NCBI GenBank assembly: GCA_030756895.1
Contig: JAVBIX010000036.1
Location: 3,223 to 67,222, forward strand
Direction: 5' to 3'
Length of the DNA: 64,000 nucleotides
DNA from: Synechococcus sp. SP2 MAG
GTDB lineage: Bacteria; Cyanobacteriota; Cyanobacteriia; PCC-6307; Cyanobiaceae
Positions 46,101 through 55,345 of the stretch are shown here, in pieces; position 1 is the stretch's first letter; each line of letters starts with the position of its first letter. The notes beneath the pieces are model-generated. The model ran no database searches, was not told the origin of the DNA, and was given only the letters and a program-made list of their open reading frames with translations. A program made the position numbers and the translations under genes.

Positions 46101-47779
46101 CGATCACGTAATTCTTTTTGTGATGGAGATGCATCAGGGTCCCAGGCGATCTCCCATTGCTCCACAATTGGATCGCTTTTCTTCAGGATTGTCGAGCCAA
46201 GACGACCTCGTCGTGCATAAAGAACAGGAATCTGTTCGGGCCCTTGAAGGAGTGCTTGCCAATGCTCAAGCCCCCTTAGACGCCAATCATGAGCTCCGAT
46301 TAGCTCGTCCCCTGGGACAAGTCCTGCTAGTTCGGCAGGACCTTTAGGACTCACCTTGTTGATCAAAAGTCGACCCTTTTGCTTCGAAAGTTGCATCCCT
46401 ACGTTTGGATGCTTCGATGGAATCGCAACCGCTTGCAAGCCAAGAGCGTTCAGGCTTTCATGAATTGGAACTGCCATCGTGGTTTCAAGCCAGGTTGGCA
46501 AAAGCTTGGCCAATGCCCCGTTGTGGGCGGCCACAGCTTGAATTAGGTCTGTTGGCTCATAACCCTTGCCATGCCGCCCTAAGTGCTGCCAAAGATCTCG
46601 AACAACACAGGAGAGGGCCGAACCTGATTGTCTGAGTTGTACATCAAGGCAAAATGAGACAACAGTTCCAAGTCGGTAATAACTAATTTGTGCCACTGAA
46701 TTTGCGGCTGTTTGCTTGTAAAGCCGTAACCACGCTTCCCTTGAGCTATCAGCTAAGGATTGGATCTTGCATCCAGGATTGAGTAAAACATGAGAAATAT
46801 CTTGTCCTAAGTCTTTAAGAAATGTTTTTCGATCAGATTTGTCCGCTAAAAGCGACAAAGTGAGATCGAAATAACTCGTTATTCCTTCTGCAAACCAAAG
46901 TCCATCGCTAATTTCTGCCTTGTCGTATCGATAAGGAACGTAGGCACTTGGTCGGAGTCTACGCACATTCCATTGGTGAAAATATTCGTGGCCAATGAGC
47001 TGTAGGAGTTTTCGATAGCCATCATTTTTTGTGAGAGCTTCCCAGGAAAATTGAAGTACTGAGGAATGATCATGCTCTAAACCGCCATATCCTTGATCGA
47101 GTAGCTGAATGACTAATTGATAACGATCGCCAGATGGTGGTGGGGTACCCATCAATGTGCAAGCGGCTTCGCAGACGGCCTCGATATCGGCTTGAAAGGT
47201 GAGAGGCCAGCCCATTGGTGGCGTGCCAATCGTTAGCAATTCATGTTGATGACCACAAACTGTGAACGGACGGGAATGAAAGGGACCGGCGTGTACGGGT
47301 GCATCAACGAGATGGTCAAAGTCTTTTGCCTCATAGCCATCGTCAACAGGTGGAAGGGGGAGATGTCCTAACCAACCGGTAGGTAAACACAGCTGGAGAT
47401 GATGTGGATTCCAGCGTTCACCATCAATCAGCATCACCACTGCGGGCAGGCACAGGGATGCGAAATCTGGATCTAAATGATTGGTCCGTACCGTGAGCTG
47501 ACGCGCTTCCAGCGTGTACGTCAAACAAACAGGGTCAAGGTTCAGAAGCTCTGCCGTCCAGCACGAGGGTGCTACTCGCTTGCAGCTAACAGAGCGACCT
47601 GATTGCTGAAGTTCAAGACTGTGGAGATGCTGTGCATGGTCGCGAACGGTATAGGACCCAGGTGTCCAACTCGGCATCAACCAAGATTGATGATGAACTC
47701 GAGGTGTCCACTCGAGTGAAACCTTGAGTTCCTGTCGTGCAGGCTCGCAGAGATTGATTGAAATCCTGACGCCACCCAT
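46082..47779 (-). CDS. M61-family metallopeptidase with PDZ domain
   Basis: The 565-residue protein matches glycyl-aminopeptidase-like M61 enzymes. The N-terminal beta domain includes LMPSWTPGSYTVRDHAQHL. The HExxH zinc motif lies in LIGHEYFHQWNVRRLRP (about residue 265), with the third ligand in WFAEGITSYFDL. A PDZ domain covers about residues 465-530 (NKVSPKGPAELAGLVPGDELIG). No signal peptide is obvious. The start overlaps the DUF1257 gene by one base. Confidence 0.9.
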   Translation of the reverse strand: MGGVRISINLCEPARQELKVSLEWTPRVHHQSWLMPSWTPGSYTVRDHAQHLHSLELQQSGRSVSCKRVAPSCWTAELLNLDPVCLTYTLEARQLTVRTNHLDPDFASLCLPAVVMLIDGERWNPHHLQLCLPTGWLGHLPLPPVDDGYEAKDFDHLVDAPVHAGPFHSRPFTVCGHQHELLTIGTPPMGWPLTFQADIEAVCEAACTLMGTPPPSGDRYQLVIQLLDQGYGGLEHDHSSVLQFSWEALTKNDGYRKLLQLIGHEYFHQWNVRRLRPSAYVPYRYDKAEISDGLWFAEGITSYFDLTLSLLADKSDRKTFLKDLGQDISHVLLNPGCKIQSLADSSREAWLRLYKQTAANSVAQISYYRLGTVVSFCLDVQLRQSGSALSCVVRDLWQHLGRHGKGYEPTDLIQAVAAHNGALAKLLPTWLETTMAVPIHESLNALGLQAVAIPSKHPNVGMQLSKQKGRLLINKVSPKGPAELAGLVPGDELIGAHDWRLRGLEHWQALLQGPEQIPVLYARRGRLGSTILKKSDPIVEQWEIAWDPDASPSQKELRDRWFSIV

Positions 47780-48150
47780 CAGCAGATCGCTCGGTCAGCT
47801 CCCTGCTGGTCTGTCCTTGAGACAGATGGCTCAAAGGTGACACCTTCTGCAGAGCGCAGGGCCGACCTCAGGGCATAGGACCGCAAAATAGTGTTGAGAT
47901 GCGTTTTGTGACCTGCGGAATCTTTGGTTTGACCAAGATCCAGCATCAACGCTAAAGATCCATCGGCATCCCACCTCCAGCCCATTTGGAGCCCGCTTCT
48001 GTCTGTGGCTACCAATTCAGCAGGATAAATATCCTGGCCGAACGCTTTGATCAGGCCTGGTCGCTGGACGAGGTAGTGCTCCGCCAACAGAGTTTCCTCA
48101 AGAAGCTCGAGGTCTGTGATGACGGTTGGCAGGATGGTCAGATGGGACAT
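47779..48150 (-). CDS. DUF1257-family protein (Ycf35-like)
   Basis: The 123-residue protein begins MSHLTILPTVITDLELLEET and has the DUF1257 layout: an N-terminal SHxxxxxTxIxDLELL segment, then AELVATDRSGLQMGWRWDAD and LNTILRSYALRSAL. Ycf35 is conserved in cyanobacteria and some plastids with no settled function. The ATG at 48150 is favoured over one seven codons upstream. It is divergent from purN, with only 6 bp between start codons if the purN start is as given. Confidence 0.8.
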   Translation of the reverse strand: MSHLTILPTVITDLELLEETLLAEHYLVQRPGLIKAFGQDIYPAELVATDRSGLQMGWRWDADGSLALMLDLGQTKDSAGHKTHLNTILRSYALRSALRSAEGVTFEPSVSRTDQQGADRAIC

Positions 48151-48156
48151 GAGCAC

Positions 48157-48870
48157 ATGATGCCCGCGCATTCAAACCTTAGCCACTGTGCTGCTGATTC
48201 ATTCGAATCAGGCCTCGAGTTGATCTCTCCATCGATTCAGCAATGGCCACACTTTGAACCAGCCTTGCGATTGGGAGTGATGGCTTCTGGTAACGGAAGC
48301 AATTTCGAGGCGATTCAAGAGTCGATTTCTGCTGGAGCTCTGCATGCCAACATTCGCCTTCTAGTGGTCAATAACCAAGGCTGTGGCGCTGAACAACGAG
48401 CGGAGCGTCTCAACATTCCTCGTCAGTTGTTGGATCATCGTCAGTTTGAAACGAGAGAACAACTTGATCACGCTCTTGTGAATGCGTTTCTTGAGGCTGA
48501 TGTGGACCTGATTGTGATGGCTGGCTGGATGAGGATTGTGACTCCAGTGCTGATTGAAGCCTTCCCGAACCGTTTGCTCAATATCCACCCATCACTTCTG
48601 CCCAGCTTCAAAGGTCTCGATGCGGTTGGTCAAGCTCTTCAAGCGTCTGTGCGAATCAGTGGTTGCACTGCACATCTGGTCCAGGCCGATGTGGATACAG
48701 GACCGGTGATCGCCCAGGCGGCTGTTGCTGTGCTTCAGGACGACAGTCCAGAGTCTTTGGCCCTGCGCATTCAATCCCAGGAACACCGCATTTTGCCCTG
48801 GGCTATCGCTCTTGCCGGTACGAGGTGGCGGAAATCGTTAGCACTGTCTTCCAGCAGAGATCAGGGATAA
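48157..48870 (+). CDS. purN: Phosphoribosylglycinamide formyltransferase
   Basis: PurN transfers a formyl group from 10-formyltetrahydrofolate to GAR in purine synthesis. The core begins at LRLGVMASGNGSNFEAIQES. The motif NIHPSLLPSFKGLDAVGQAL and the catalytic segment GCTAHLVQADVDTGPVIAQA are complete. The start is uncertain: ATGs at 48142, 48157 and 48160 all precede the core by about 37-43 residues, and I chose 48157. The track ORF begins inside DUF1257 antisense and is unlikely. It overlaps argC convergently by 10 bp. Confidence 0.93.
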   Translation: MMPAHSNLSHCAADSFESGLELISPSIQQWPHFEPALRLGVMASGNGSNFEAIQESISAGALHANIRLLVVNNQGCGAEQRAERLNIPRQLLDHRQFETREQLDHALVNAFLEADVDLIVMAGWMRIVTPVLIEAFPNRLLNIHPSLLPSFKGLDAVGQALQASVRISGCTAHLVQADVDTGPVIAQAAVAVLQDDSPESLALRIQSQEHRILPWAIALAGTRWRKSLALSSSRDQG

Positions 48871-49925
48871 AAGGGGACGAGGGGCAACCCTGTCTCGCCC
48901 GGCAGGCCTGCCATCAGGTTGAGACATTGAATGGCCTGTGCGGCTTGTCCTTTCATCAAGTTGTCTACAGCGCTCATCAGGACAAGACGTCCGGTTCGAT
49001 TGTCGACTTGAACGGATAAAAAGGCCCGGTTGGTGTGTTTAGCCCATTTGGTTGCTGGATAGGTTCCAACAGGCAACACCGTGACGCAGGTGTGATGGCG
49101 GTAAAAACTATCCAAAACTGTGGTGCAGTCTTCGGCGGTGAGTCCTGGATCGCGCAATCTGGCGTACACCGTTGAAAGCAGCCCTCGCACCATGGGAACG
49201 AGATGGGGTGTGAACTGCAATTGGATTGCACATCCAGCAATCTCACTAGCCATTTGCTCAATTTCTGAGGTGTGGCGATGGCCTACAACGCCGTAAGGAC
49301 TGATCGATTCAGAGGCTTCGGCCAATAAAAGATTTTCCTTCGCAGCGCGTCCGCCACCCGACGTGCCTGTCTTGGCATCGATGATCACACCATCTTGTTC
49401 AATCAACCCTTGCTTAAGGAAGGGCAATAAGGGAAGCAAGCTGGCGGTGGGAAAGCAGCCAGGTGCTGCGACCAATCGAGCTGTCGCAATGGCAGGAGCA
49501 TTCCACTCAGGCAAGCCGTATACCGCCTCAGAGCACAAGTCGGCATCTGTGCGTTTGCAAGAGAGAGCCTCTTGGGCATAAACACGCGACCACTGGTCGA
49601 GTGAGCGGTAGCGGTAATCAGCGGAGAGATCCACAACCCGAACGCCTCGTTCCAGAAGCTCTGGGGCCAGGCCACTCGCCAATCCATTGGGAAGGCTGAG
49701 AATGGCCACATCTGCGCGCTCGGCAATTCTTGAGGGCTCAGGACTCTCCACCAGGGGGTCATCCGGAAGGGGCAAAAATGGGCAGAGCTCGCTCCAACGT
49801 TTGCCAGCACTGCGTTCTCCTCCGAGCAGGCTGATCTCAAAATTGGGATGGGACTGCAACAGCCTCATGCTTTGCAAGCCCCCATAACCGGATGCTCCGA
49901 TTACCGCAACTCGTTTGATCGCCAT
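48861..49925 (-). CDS. argC: N-acetyl-gamma-glutamyl-phosphate reductase
   Basis: This is an NADPH-dependent step of arginine synthesis. The 354-residue protein has the nucleotide-binding N-terminus MAIKRVAVIGASGYGGLQSM and the catalytic Cys in LVAAPGCFPTASLLPLLPFL (about residue 153). GTSGGGRAAKENLLLAEA and the catalytic His region GVVGHRHTSEIEQ also fit. Length and motifs are normal. Confidence 0.96.
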   Translation of the reverse strand: MAIKRVAVIGASGYGGLQSMRLLQSHPNFEISLLGGERSAGKRWSELCPFLPLPDDPLVESPEPSRIAERADVAILSLPNGLASGLAPELLERGVRVVDLSADYRYRSLDQWSRVYAQEALSCKRTDADLCSEAVYGLPEWNAPAIATARLVAAPGCFPTASLLPLLPFLKQGLIEQDGVIIDAKTGTSGGGRAAKENLLLAEASESISPYGVVGHRHTSEIEQMASEIAGCAIQLQFTPHLVPMVRGLLSTVYARLRDPGLTAEDCTTVLDSFYRHHTCVTVLPVGTYPATKWAKHTNRAFLSVQVDNRTGRLVLMSAVDNLMKGQAAQAIQCLNLMAGLPGETGLPLVPFYP

Positions 49926-50026
49926 GAACTGAGCAGAATGATCGGCTGATCGTACTGGCGTCGATCATGATGAGAGCTTGTTGGATACCTAGAACGCTGA
50001 GCCATTCAGCCGTAGCTGCCGAGGGT

Positions 50027-51637
50027 ATGGATCCGATCTTTGATTCCATCCCTGATGCCCTAAACGCCATCCGTAATGGTGAGTGCGTTGTCGTCGTCGA
50101 TGACGAGCGCCGAGAAAACGAAGGTGATTTGATTTGTGCCTCGCAATTTGCGACGCCCGAGCAGATCAATTTCATGGCTAAAGAGGCTCGAGGCTTGATC
50201 TGTCTTGCCATAGAAGGAGATCGTCTTGATGCCCTCGACCTGCCCTTGATGGTTGATCGCAACACCGATGAAAATCAAACAGCGTTCACGGTGAGTATTG
50301 ATGCCGGCCCTGAGCATGGCGTCTCGACAGGGATTTCAGCGGAGGACCGCTCTCGCACGATTCAGGTTGTGCTCCAGGCCGATGCCAAACCATCCGATCT
50401 AAGGCGTCCAGGGCACGTGTTTCCGCTGAGAGCCCGTTCTGGAGGGGTGCTCAAACGTGCTGGTCATACTGAAGCTGCTGTTGATCTCGCCCAGCTCGCC
50501 GGACTCATTCCATCGGGGGTGATTTGTGAAATACAGAATTCCGATGGGTCGATGGCTCGTCTGCCAGAACTTCAGGACTACGCCAAACAATTTGGCTTAA
50601 GGCTTATCAGCATTGCTGACCTCATCAGCTACAGGCTTCAGAACGAACGCTTTGTCCGTCGTCATGCTCAGGCAGTCATGCCTAGTCAGTTCGGACAGTT
50701 TCAGGCGATCGGATTTCGCAATGAACTTGACAACAGTGAGCATGTTGCCCTGGTGAAAGGTATTCCCGGGCAACTGAAAGAACCGGTCTTGGTTCGGATG
50801 CATTCAGAGTGCCTTACGGGAGATGCATTTGGTTCTCTTCGTTGTGACTGCAGGCCACAACTTGAGGCCGCTTTGTCGCAAATCGAGCAAGAAGGTGAAG
50901 GAGTTGTTGTTTATTTACGGCAAGAAGGGCGTGGCATTGGCCTGATTAATAAATTGAAGGCTTACAGCCTCCAAGATGGAGGACTCGACACTGTTGAAGC
51001 AAATGAGAAGCTGGGTTTTGGAGCAGATCTACGAAATTACGGAGTAGGAGCACAGATTCTCGGTGATCTTGGCATTCATCGCCTCAGGCTCCTGACCAAC
51101 AACCCACGCAAAATTGCAGGACTTGGAGGGTATGGCCTGGAAGTTGTAAGTCGAATACCACTCATCATCAATCCAGGTGATTATAACGCCAACTATCTAG
51201 CCACTAAGAGAGACAAACTAGGACATCTATTCAATGAGAGCAGCGCAACAGATGTCGTCACTTTAGCCTGGGATTGTGGTGAAGATCTGATCGCTAAGCT
51301 CCCAGACCTTTTGAATAAGGCTGAGATATTGGCTTCAAAATTAAGTCTTACTTTGCAACCAGAGCAAACGCCAAGACTGCTTGCGCTTTGGGAGCGTCCT
51401 CAATTTGTTTGGACTGTTTCAGGCGATCATTCCGCGATTGAGCTATTTCTCAAATCTTTGGCGTCTTGGACGGAAACAAAAAGGCTGGGCTTCTTGAAAA
51501 CGGCGAAAGCAGAGCAGCGTCTCCATCCTTCATTGCAACTCAATCGCGAAGACAGGGACTTGGCTTCTTTGCTGAACGACAAAAAAAATGGCTGGTCAGA
51601 ACAAGCTGATCAGCCAACTTTGATCCACTGGTCCTAA
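50027..51637 (+). CDS. ribBA: Bifunctional DHBP synthase / GTP cyclohydrolase II
   Basis: The protein makes two riboflavin precursors. The N-terminal DHBP synthase (about 1-205) shows [33 protein letters not shown] and the preceding [15 protein letters not shown]. The GTP cyclohydrolase II part has the zinc Cys set [19 protein letters not shown] and [21 protein letters not shown] further C-terminal region of about 130 residues follows, as in cyanobacterial RibBA. I chose the ATG at 50027 ([15 protein letters not shown]), preceded by gaggg. The track start is 20 codons earlier. No FMN riboswitch is visible in the short leader. Confidence 0.95.
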   Translation: MDPIFDSIPDALNAIRNGECVVVVDDERRENEGDLICASQFATPEQINFMAKEARGLICLAIEGDRLDALDLPLMVDRNTDENQTAFTVSIDAGPEHGVSTGISAEDRSRTIQVVLQADAKPSDLRRPGHVFPLRARSGGVLKRAGHTEAAVDLAQLAGLIPSGVICEIQNSDGSMARLPELQDYAKQFGLRLISIADLISYRLQNERFVRRHAQAVMPSQFGQFQAIGFRNELDNSEHVALVKGIPGQLKEPVLVRMHSECLTGDAFGSLRCDCRPQLEAALSQIEQEGEGVVVYLRQEGRGIGLINKLKAYSLQDGGLDTVEANEKLGFGADLRNYGVGAQILGDLGIHRLRLLTNNPRKIAGLGGYGLEVVSRIPLIINPGDYNANYLATKRDKLGHLFNESSATDVVTLAWDCGEDLIAKLPDLLNKAEILASKLSLTLQPEQTPRLLALWERPQFVWTVSGDHSAIELFLKSLASWTETKRLGFLKTAKAEQRLHPSLQLNREDRDLASLLNDKKNGWSEQADQPTLIHWS

Positions 51638-51641
51638 CGGA

Positions 51642-52082
51642 TCAGTCAGTCACTGTGACGCTTTCAATGCGACTGCCGTTTTTCAAGGCGAGAACAACAT
51701 TCATGTCACCGGTTTGTCCGAACACGGTGTGAACCCCATCGAGGTGGGGCTGAGCTTCATGAACGATGAAAAATTGGCTTCCGCCGGTGTTTTTACCGGC
51801 ATGGGCCATCGAAAGAATGCCAGGAGCATGCTTTCGACTGTTGATCTCGCAATTAATCATGTAGCCAGGACCGCCTGTTCCAGGCGTTCCTTTTGCGCCT
51901 TCACGGCTGTTAGGACATCCACCTTGAGCCATGAAACCATCGATGACGCGATGAAAGGCAAGACCGTCGTAGAAACCTTCGCGCGCGAGCTTCACAAAAT
52001 TGGCGACGGTGTTCGGCGCATCTTGATCGAACATTTCCAGCTTGATCTGGCCGGCATCCGTTTTCATCAGGACTGTCGTCAA
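51642..52082 (-). CDS. Peptidyl-prolyl cis-trans isomerase, cyclophilin type
   Basis: The cyclophilin fold is clear in the 146-residue form: [51 protein letters not shown] and [22 protein letters not shown]. The enzyme speeds proline isomerisation, probably in the cytoplasm. The start is a TTG at 52082; an ATG five codons in (52067) is possible. The track ORF reads 17 codons further and gives an apparent signal-like N-terminus, so export cannot be ruled out. It is 4 bp from convergent ribBA. Confidence 0.92.
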   Translation of the reverse strand: MTTVLMKTDAGQIKLEMFDQDAPNTVANFVKLAREGFYDGLAFHRVIDGFMAQGGCPNSREGAKGTPGTGGPGYMINCEINSRKHAPGILSMAHAGKNTGGSQFFIVHEAQPHLDGVHTVFGQTGDMNVVLALKNGSRIESVTVTD

Positions 52083-52150
52083 GGCACCAAAAGCAAAAAC
52101 GAATCTTAGGCAAGCGAGCAAGATGAGTGTCAATGCGCGCCGCTTAAATC

Positions 52151-53068
52151 ATGACCACACTCCCTTTCTCCCTCCAAGACGCTCGAGTTGGTGTGATCGG
52201 TGGTAGTGGTTTGTATTCGATTGATGGACTCGAATCCGTTGAGGAGGTCACGTTGGATACGCCATTCGGCGTTCCTTCTGATTGTTTGCGCGTCGGCCAA
52301 CTGAATGGAGTTGAGGTGGTGTTTCTTGCTCGCCATGGACGCTCACATCACCTGCTCCCAAGCGAAGTTCCCTATCGGGCCAATATCTGGGCCATGAGGT
52401 CCTTAGGGGTGCGTTGGTTGATATCGGTGTCCGCCGTGGGATCTCTTCAGGAACATCTGCGCCCCCGAGACATGGTTGTTCCAAACCAGTTCATCGACAG
52501 AACGGTGCAGAGGCCTCAATCCTTCTTTGGTGATGGCTGCGTGGCCCACGTCAGCCTTGCTGATCCATTTTGCGAGCGGTTGAGTGAACTGCTTACATCT
52601 GCAGCATCGGCAGAAATGCCATCCGGACATCGGCTGCATCGCGGAGGCACCTATCTGTGCATGGAAGGTCCAGCGTTTTCGACGAGAGCGGAAAGCGAGC
52701 TCTATCGCAACTGGGGTTGTGATGTGATCGGCATGACGAATCACACGGAAGCCCGTTTAGCGAGAGAAGCTGAAATCGCCTACGCCTCGCTCAGCATGGT
52801 GACTGATTTTGATTGTTGGCATAAAGAGCACGATGCTGTGAGCGTTGAAATGATCATTGGCAACCTCACAGCCAATGCCACTGCAACGGGCCCAATCCTG
52901 TTCGCTCTCATGGAAAAATTGGGCCGTGAACGCCCTTCTTCTCCAGCCCATCACGCTCTCAAAGATGCTTTGATGACGGCTCCTGATGCTGTTCCTGCGG
53001 CAACTAGGCAACGCCTGGATTTATTTACCAGTACCTATTGGGGACCAGCAACCGCTCACGCTCAATGA
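52151..53068 (+). CDS. mtnP: S-methyl-5'-thioadenosine phosphorylase
   Basis: MtnP cleaves methylthioadenosine to adenine and methylthioribose-1-phosphate, a methionine-salvage step. The 305-residue product has VGVIGGSGLYSIDGLE, FLARHGRSHHLLPSEVPYRA, GGTYLCMEGPAFSTRAES and GMTNHTEARLAREAEIAYAS. The TNHTE wording at this last motif resembles MTAP more than purine nucleoside phosphorylase. It overlaps the convergent murQ by 7 nt. Confidence 0.93.
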   Translation: MTTLPFSLQDARVGVIGGSGLYSIDGLESVEEVTLDTPFGVPSDCLRVGQLNGVEVVFLARHGRSHHLLPSEVPYRANIWAMRSLGVRWLISVSAVGSLQEHLRPRDMVVPNQFIDRTVQRPQSFFGDGCVAHVSLADPFCERLSELLTSAASAEMPSGHRLHRGGTYLCMEGPAFSTRAESELYRNWGCDVIGMTNHTEARLAREAEIAYASLSMVTDFDCWHKEHDAVSVEMIIGNLTANATATGPILFALMEKLGRERPSSPAHHALKDALMTAPDAVPAATRQRLDLFTSTYWGPATAHAQ

Positions 53069-53997
53069 GCCGTTGAATTCAGAGTGATTCCAATTGAACC
53101 AAGGGCTGAGCGCAGGTTGCCGTTGTGATGGGCCAACAGGGTTTGGGCTTTTGGAAGATCCATGGATCCCGCCGCCATCACGAGAGCCCGTTTAACCGAT
53201 CCCTTGGCTTCCTTTAGTAGCGGAAGCCCTTGCTCGCGCGATAAGCCAACGAGATCGGTCAAAATTCGTAGCGAGCGGTCCACAAGTTTGCTGTTGCTAG
53301 CGGCGACATCAACCATGCGGTTGCCGTATACCTTTCCCAACTTCACCATCACTCCGGTGGAAAGAATGTTGAGTGCCATTTTTGTGGCGGTTCCCGCCTT
53401 CAAACGTGTTGAGCCAGTCAACAGCTCTGGGCCGGTGATTAAACGGATATCGAGGTGGCAAGGCATGGGTGCTTGTTCTGCGGGAACGCAGGCCATTGCT
53501 ACAGCCAGGGCCTCTACTTCTACGGCGTATTGAAGTGCACCGAGTACGTAGGGCGTGGTGCCACCAGCGGCAATCCCTACTAAGCAATCATCTGCACCGA
53601 ATTGATGTTCTTTGAGGTCATCTACGCCTGCTGTCCCTAGATCCTCAAGTCCCTCTGAACTGCGGAGTAGGGCCGGAGCACCTCCAGCTAAAACACCTTG
53701 TACCAGTTCTGGTGGGCTGCAAAAGGTGGGGGGACATTCAGCGGCATCCAAAACACCAAGTCGACCAGAGGTGCCTGCTCCGATGTAAAACAATCGCCCG
53801 CCTTTGCTTAACCGCAATGCCACAGCATCAACTGCTGCGCTGAGGGCTTCTGAAGCACCTTCAACCGCTAATTGAGGTTTTCGATCTTCATCGATGAACA
53901 GCTTCACTAGGTCGTCTGTGGACAACACGTCCAAATCAACGCTGCGGGGGTTCGACTGCTCTGTTGTGAGGTAGCCCCGATTTTCAGACGGATTCAC
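53062..53997 (-). CDS. murQ: N-acetylmuramic acid 6-phosphate etherase
   Basis: MurQ cleaves the D-lactyl ether of MurNAc-6-phosphate to give GlcNAc-6-phosphate during muropeptide recycling. The 311-residue protein has the SIS-domain sugar phosphate site FYIGAGTSGRLGVLDAAECP, then GIAAGGTTPYVLGALQYA and STRLKAGTATKMALNILST. Length is typical. It overlaps the DUF3110 gene by 4 nt (ATGA). Confidence 0.95.
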   Translation of the reverse strand: MNPSENRGYLTTEQSNPRSVDLDVLSTDDLVKLFIDEDRKPQLAVEGASEALSAAVDAVALRLSKGGRLFYIGAGTSGRLGVLDAAECPPTFCSPPELVQGVLAGGAPALLRSSEGLEDLGTAGVDDLKEHQFGADDCLVGIAAGGTTPYVLGALQYAVEVEALAVAMACVPAEQAPMPCHLDIRLITGPELLTGSTRLKAGTATKMALNILSTGVMVKLGKVYGNRMVDVAASNSKLVDRSLRILTDLVGLSREQGLPLLKEAKGSVKRALVMAAGSMDLPKAQTLLAHHNGNLRSALGSIGITLNSTAH

Positions 53998-54395
53998 AGC
54001 AAACCTTCTAGGCGACGACGGACATCATCCAGACCATCACTTGGGTTTGATGACTGAACGCTATCCAGCGATTGATCATCAGTTTGCCAATTGCTGACGT
54101 CACGATTGGCAGTAGGAGGAGCCAGCATCAAGCGCTCGTCATCTGATTTGGGTACGAAGCCAGTTTCGACGAGTCGCGCTTCATATCCAGCCTCAGTGCA
54201 GAAGAGTTCCACCTCGTGTTGATCGAGAGCCTCAACAGTTGGGGTGGGGAAATCCTGGGCCTCTAACAGGCCTGCATACCGTTCGGCATCGTCGCAGTTT
54301 TCAAACATCAAAACCACGGTCTGGCCAGAGAGCTCAAGGGAATGAATGCCCTCACTGTCCTGACCGGCGTCGTAAAGAAGGACGTGAACGAGCAT
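53994..54395 (-). CDS. DUF3110-family protein
   Basis: The 133-residue protein starts MLVHVLLYDAGQDSEGIHSL. The core TVVLMFENCDDAERYAGLLE and AEALDQHEVELFC-like segment (VEALDQHEVELFCTEAGYEA) match DUF3110, a cyanobacterial and plastid family of unknown function. The final 40 residues are polar and poorly conserved in appearance. It lies between the dnaJ gene (44 nt upstream) and murQ, all on the same strand. Confidence 0.85.
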   Translation of the reverse strand: MLVHVLLYDAGQDSEGIHSLELSGQTVVLMFENCDDAERYAGLLEAQDFPTPTVEALDQHEVELFCTEAGYEARLVETGFVPKSDDERLMLAPPTANRDVSNWQTDDQSLDSVQSSNPSDGLDDVRRRLEGLL

Positions 54396-54439
54396 GAGAT
54401 GTTCGAGGTCGCTTTCAGTCTCTCATCGAAAGTCCTGGA

Positions 54440-55345
54440 TTAGATCCGACCTTGATCCAAGCTCAGTTCCTGAAGCCTTTGATATAGCGCTTGTTCGTCA
54501 TCGTTCAGATGGGCCGGAATCACGATGACCACTTCCACCAGCTGATCACCTTGCCGGTCATTCCAGGCCAGGCCACGTTCTCGAAGTCGTAGCAGGCGAC
54601 CACTCGATGAACCCGGAGGCACTTGAAGGGTGACGGAACCTGACAGCGTTGGAACATCTACCGCGCATCCCAGGGCCGCATCGGGCGGGAATAGTTCCAA
54701 TCGGTACAACACGCGCAATCCATCAATGCGGAGACCTTCAGCAGTTACAACCTGCAGCTGCAAAAAATGATCACGTCCACCAGGTGCGACTCCCTCCAAA
54801 CGGAGGCGCCAGCCATCCCCTGCAAAAGGAGGCGTATCTACCTCGATCACAGTTCCATCGGAGAGCTCCAGATTCACAGCCGTGCCGTGAAGGGCCTGGT
54901 CAGGTGTCAAGACAACCGTTGTTTCGAGATTGTCTTGTGAGCGAACAGGCGGTGGAGGTTGGGGAGATGGAGTGGGTCTGCGCTCCGAGTGCGAGTGATC
55001 ATCGTTGTGGTGGGCTTCGGCGCGATCAGGCTCTGAAGGATCACCGATGCCCAGAACAACGGCGAGATACTCCTCGAAATCAGGGAAGCCTGAAGCAAAC
55101 GGGTCTTGGCTACTACTTCGACCGGTGCGGCGGCGCTCCCAGGCGATACGCCTGTCGTGATCACTAAGAACGGCATAGGCCTCATTGACGAGTTTGAAGC
55201 GCTCTTCAGCTTGGCGATCGTTTCCGTTGAGATCGGGGTGCCAGCGCCTTGCTTCACGCCTGAAAGCTCGTTTCAGTGAAACACCGTCACTGCCTGGATC
55301 GAGACCAAGGAGGGCCCAATAATCGGGCTCAGCGATAGAAGTCAT
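54440..55345 (-). CDS. dnaJ: DnaJ-family J-domain co-chaperone
   Basis: The 301-residue protein has an N-terminal J domain (WALLGLDPGSDGVSLKRAFR, then the HPD motif in EARRWHPDLNGNDRQAEERF). A Gly/Phe-poor linker with proline-rich sequence follows. The C-terminal substrate-binding domains begin with LTPDQALHGTAVNLELSDGT and continue with VPTLSGSVTLQVPPGSSSGR. No zinc-finger repeats are present, so it is a class B-like J protein. The ATG at 55345 is chosen; it overlaps dnaK by 17 nt, so the pair is probably coexpressed. Confidence 0.88.
   Translation of the reverse strand: MTSIAEPDYWALLGLDPGSDGVSLKRAFRREARRWHPDLNGNDRQAEERFKLVNEAYAVLSDHDRRIAWERRRTGRSSSQDPFASGFPDFEEYLAVVLGIGDPSEPDRAEAHHNDDHSHSERRPTPSPQPPPPVRSQDNLETTVVLTPDQALHGTAVNLELSDGTVIEVDTPPFAGDGWRLRLEGVAPGGRDHFLQLQVVTAEGLRIDGLRVLYRLELFPPDAALGCAVDVPTLSGSVTLQVPPGSSSGRLLRLRERGLAWNDRQGDQLVEVVIVIPAHLNDDEQALYQRLQELSLDQGRI

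Noticed and set aside
49926-50026. FMN riboswitch before ribBA
   Set aside because: The leader is about 100 bp at most and lacks recognisable RFN-type conserved segments.
52083-52133. Signal peptide on the cyclophilin from the longer start
   Set aside because: The extra 17 codons look hydrophobic, but the shorter TTG or ATG starts give a standard cyclophilin; export is left open.
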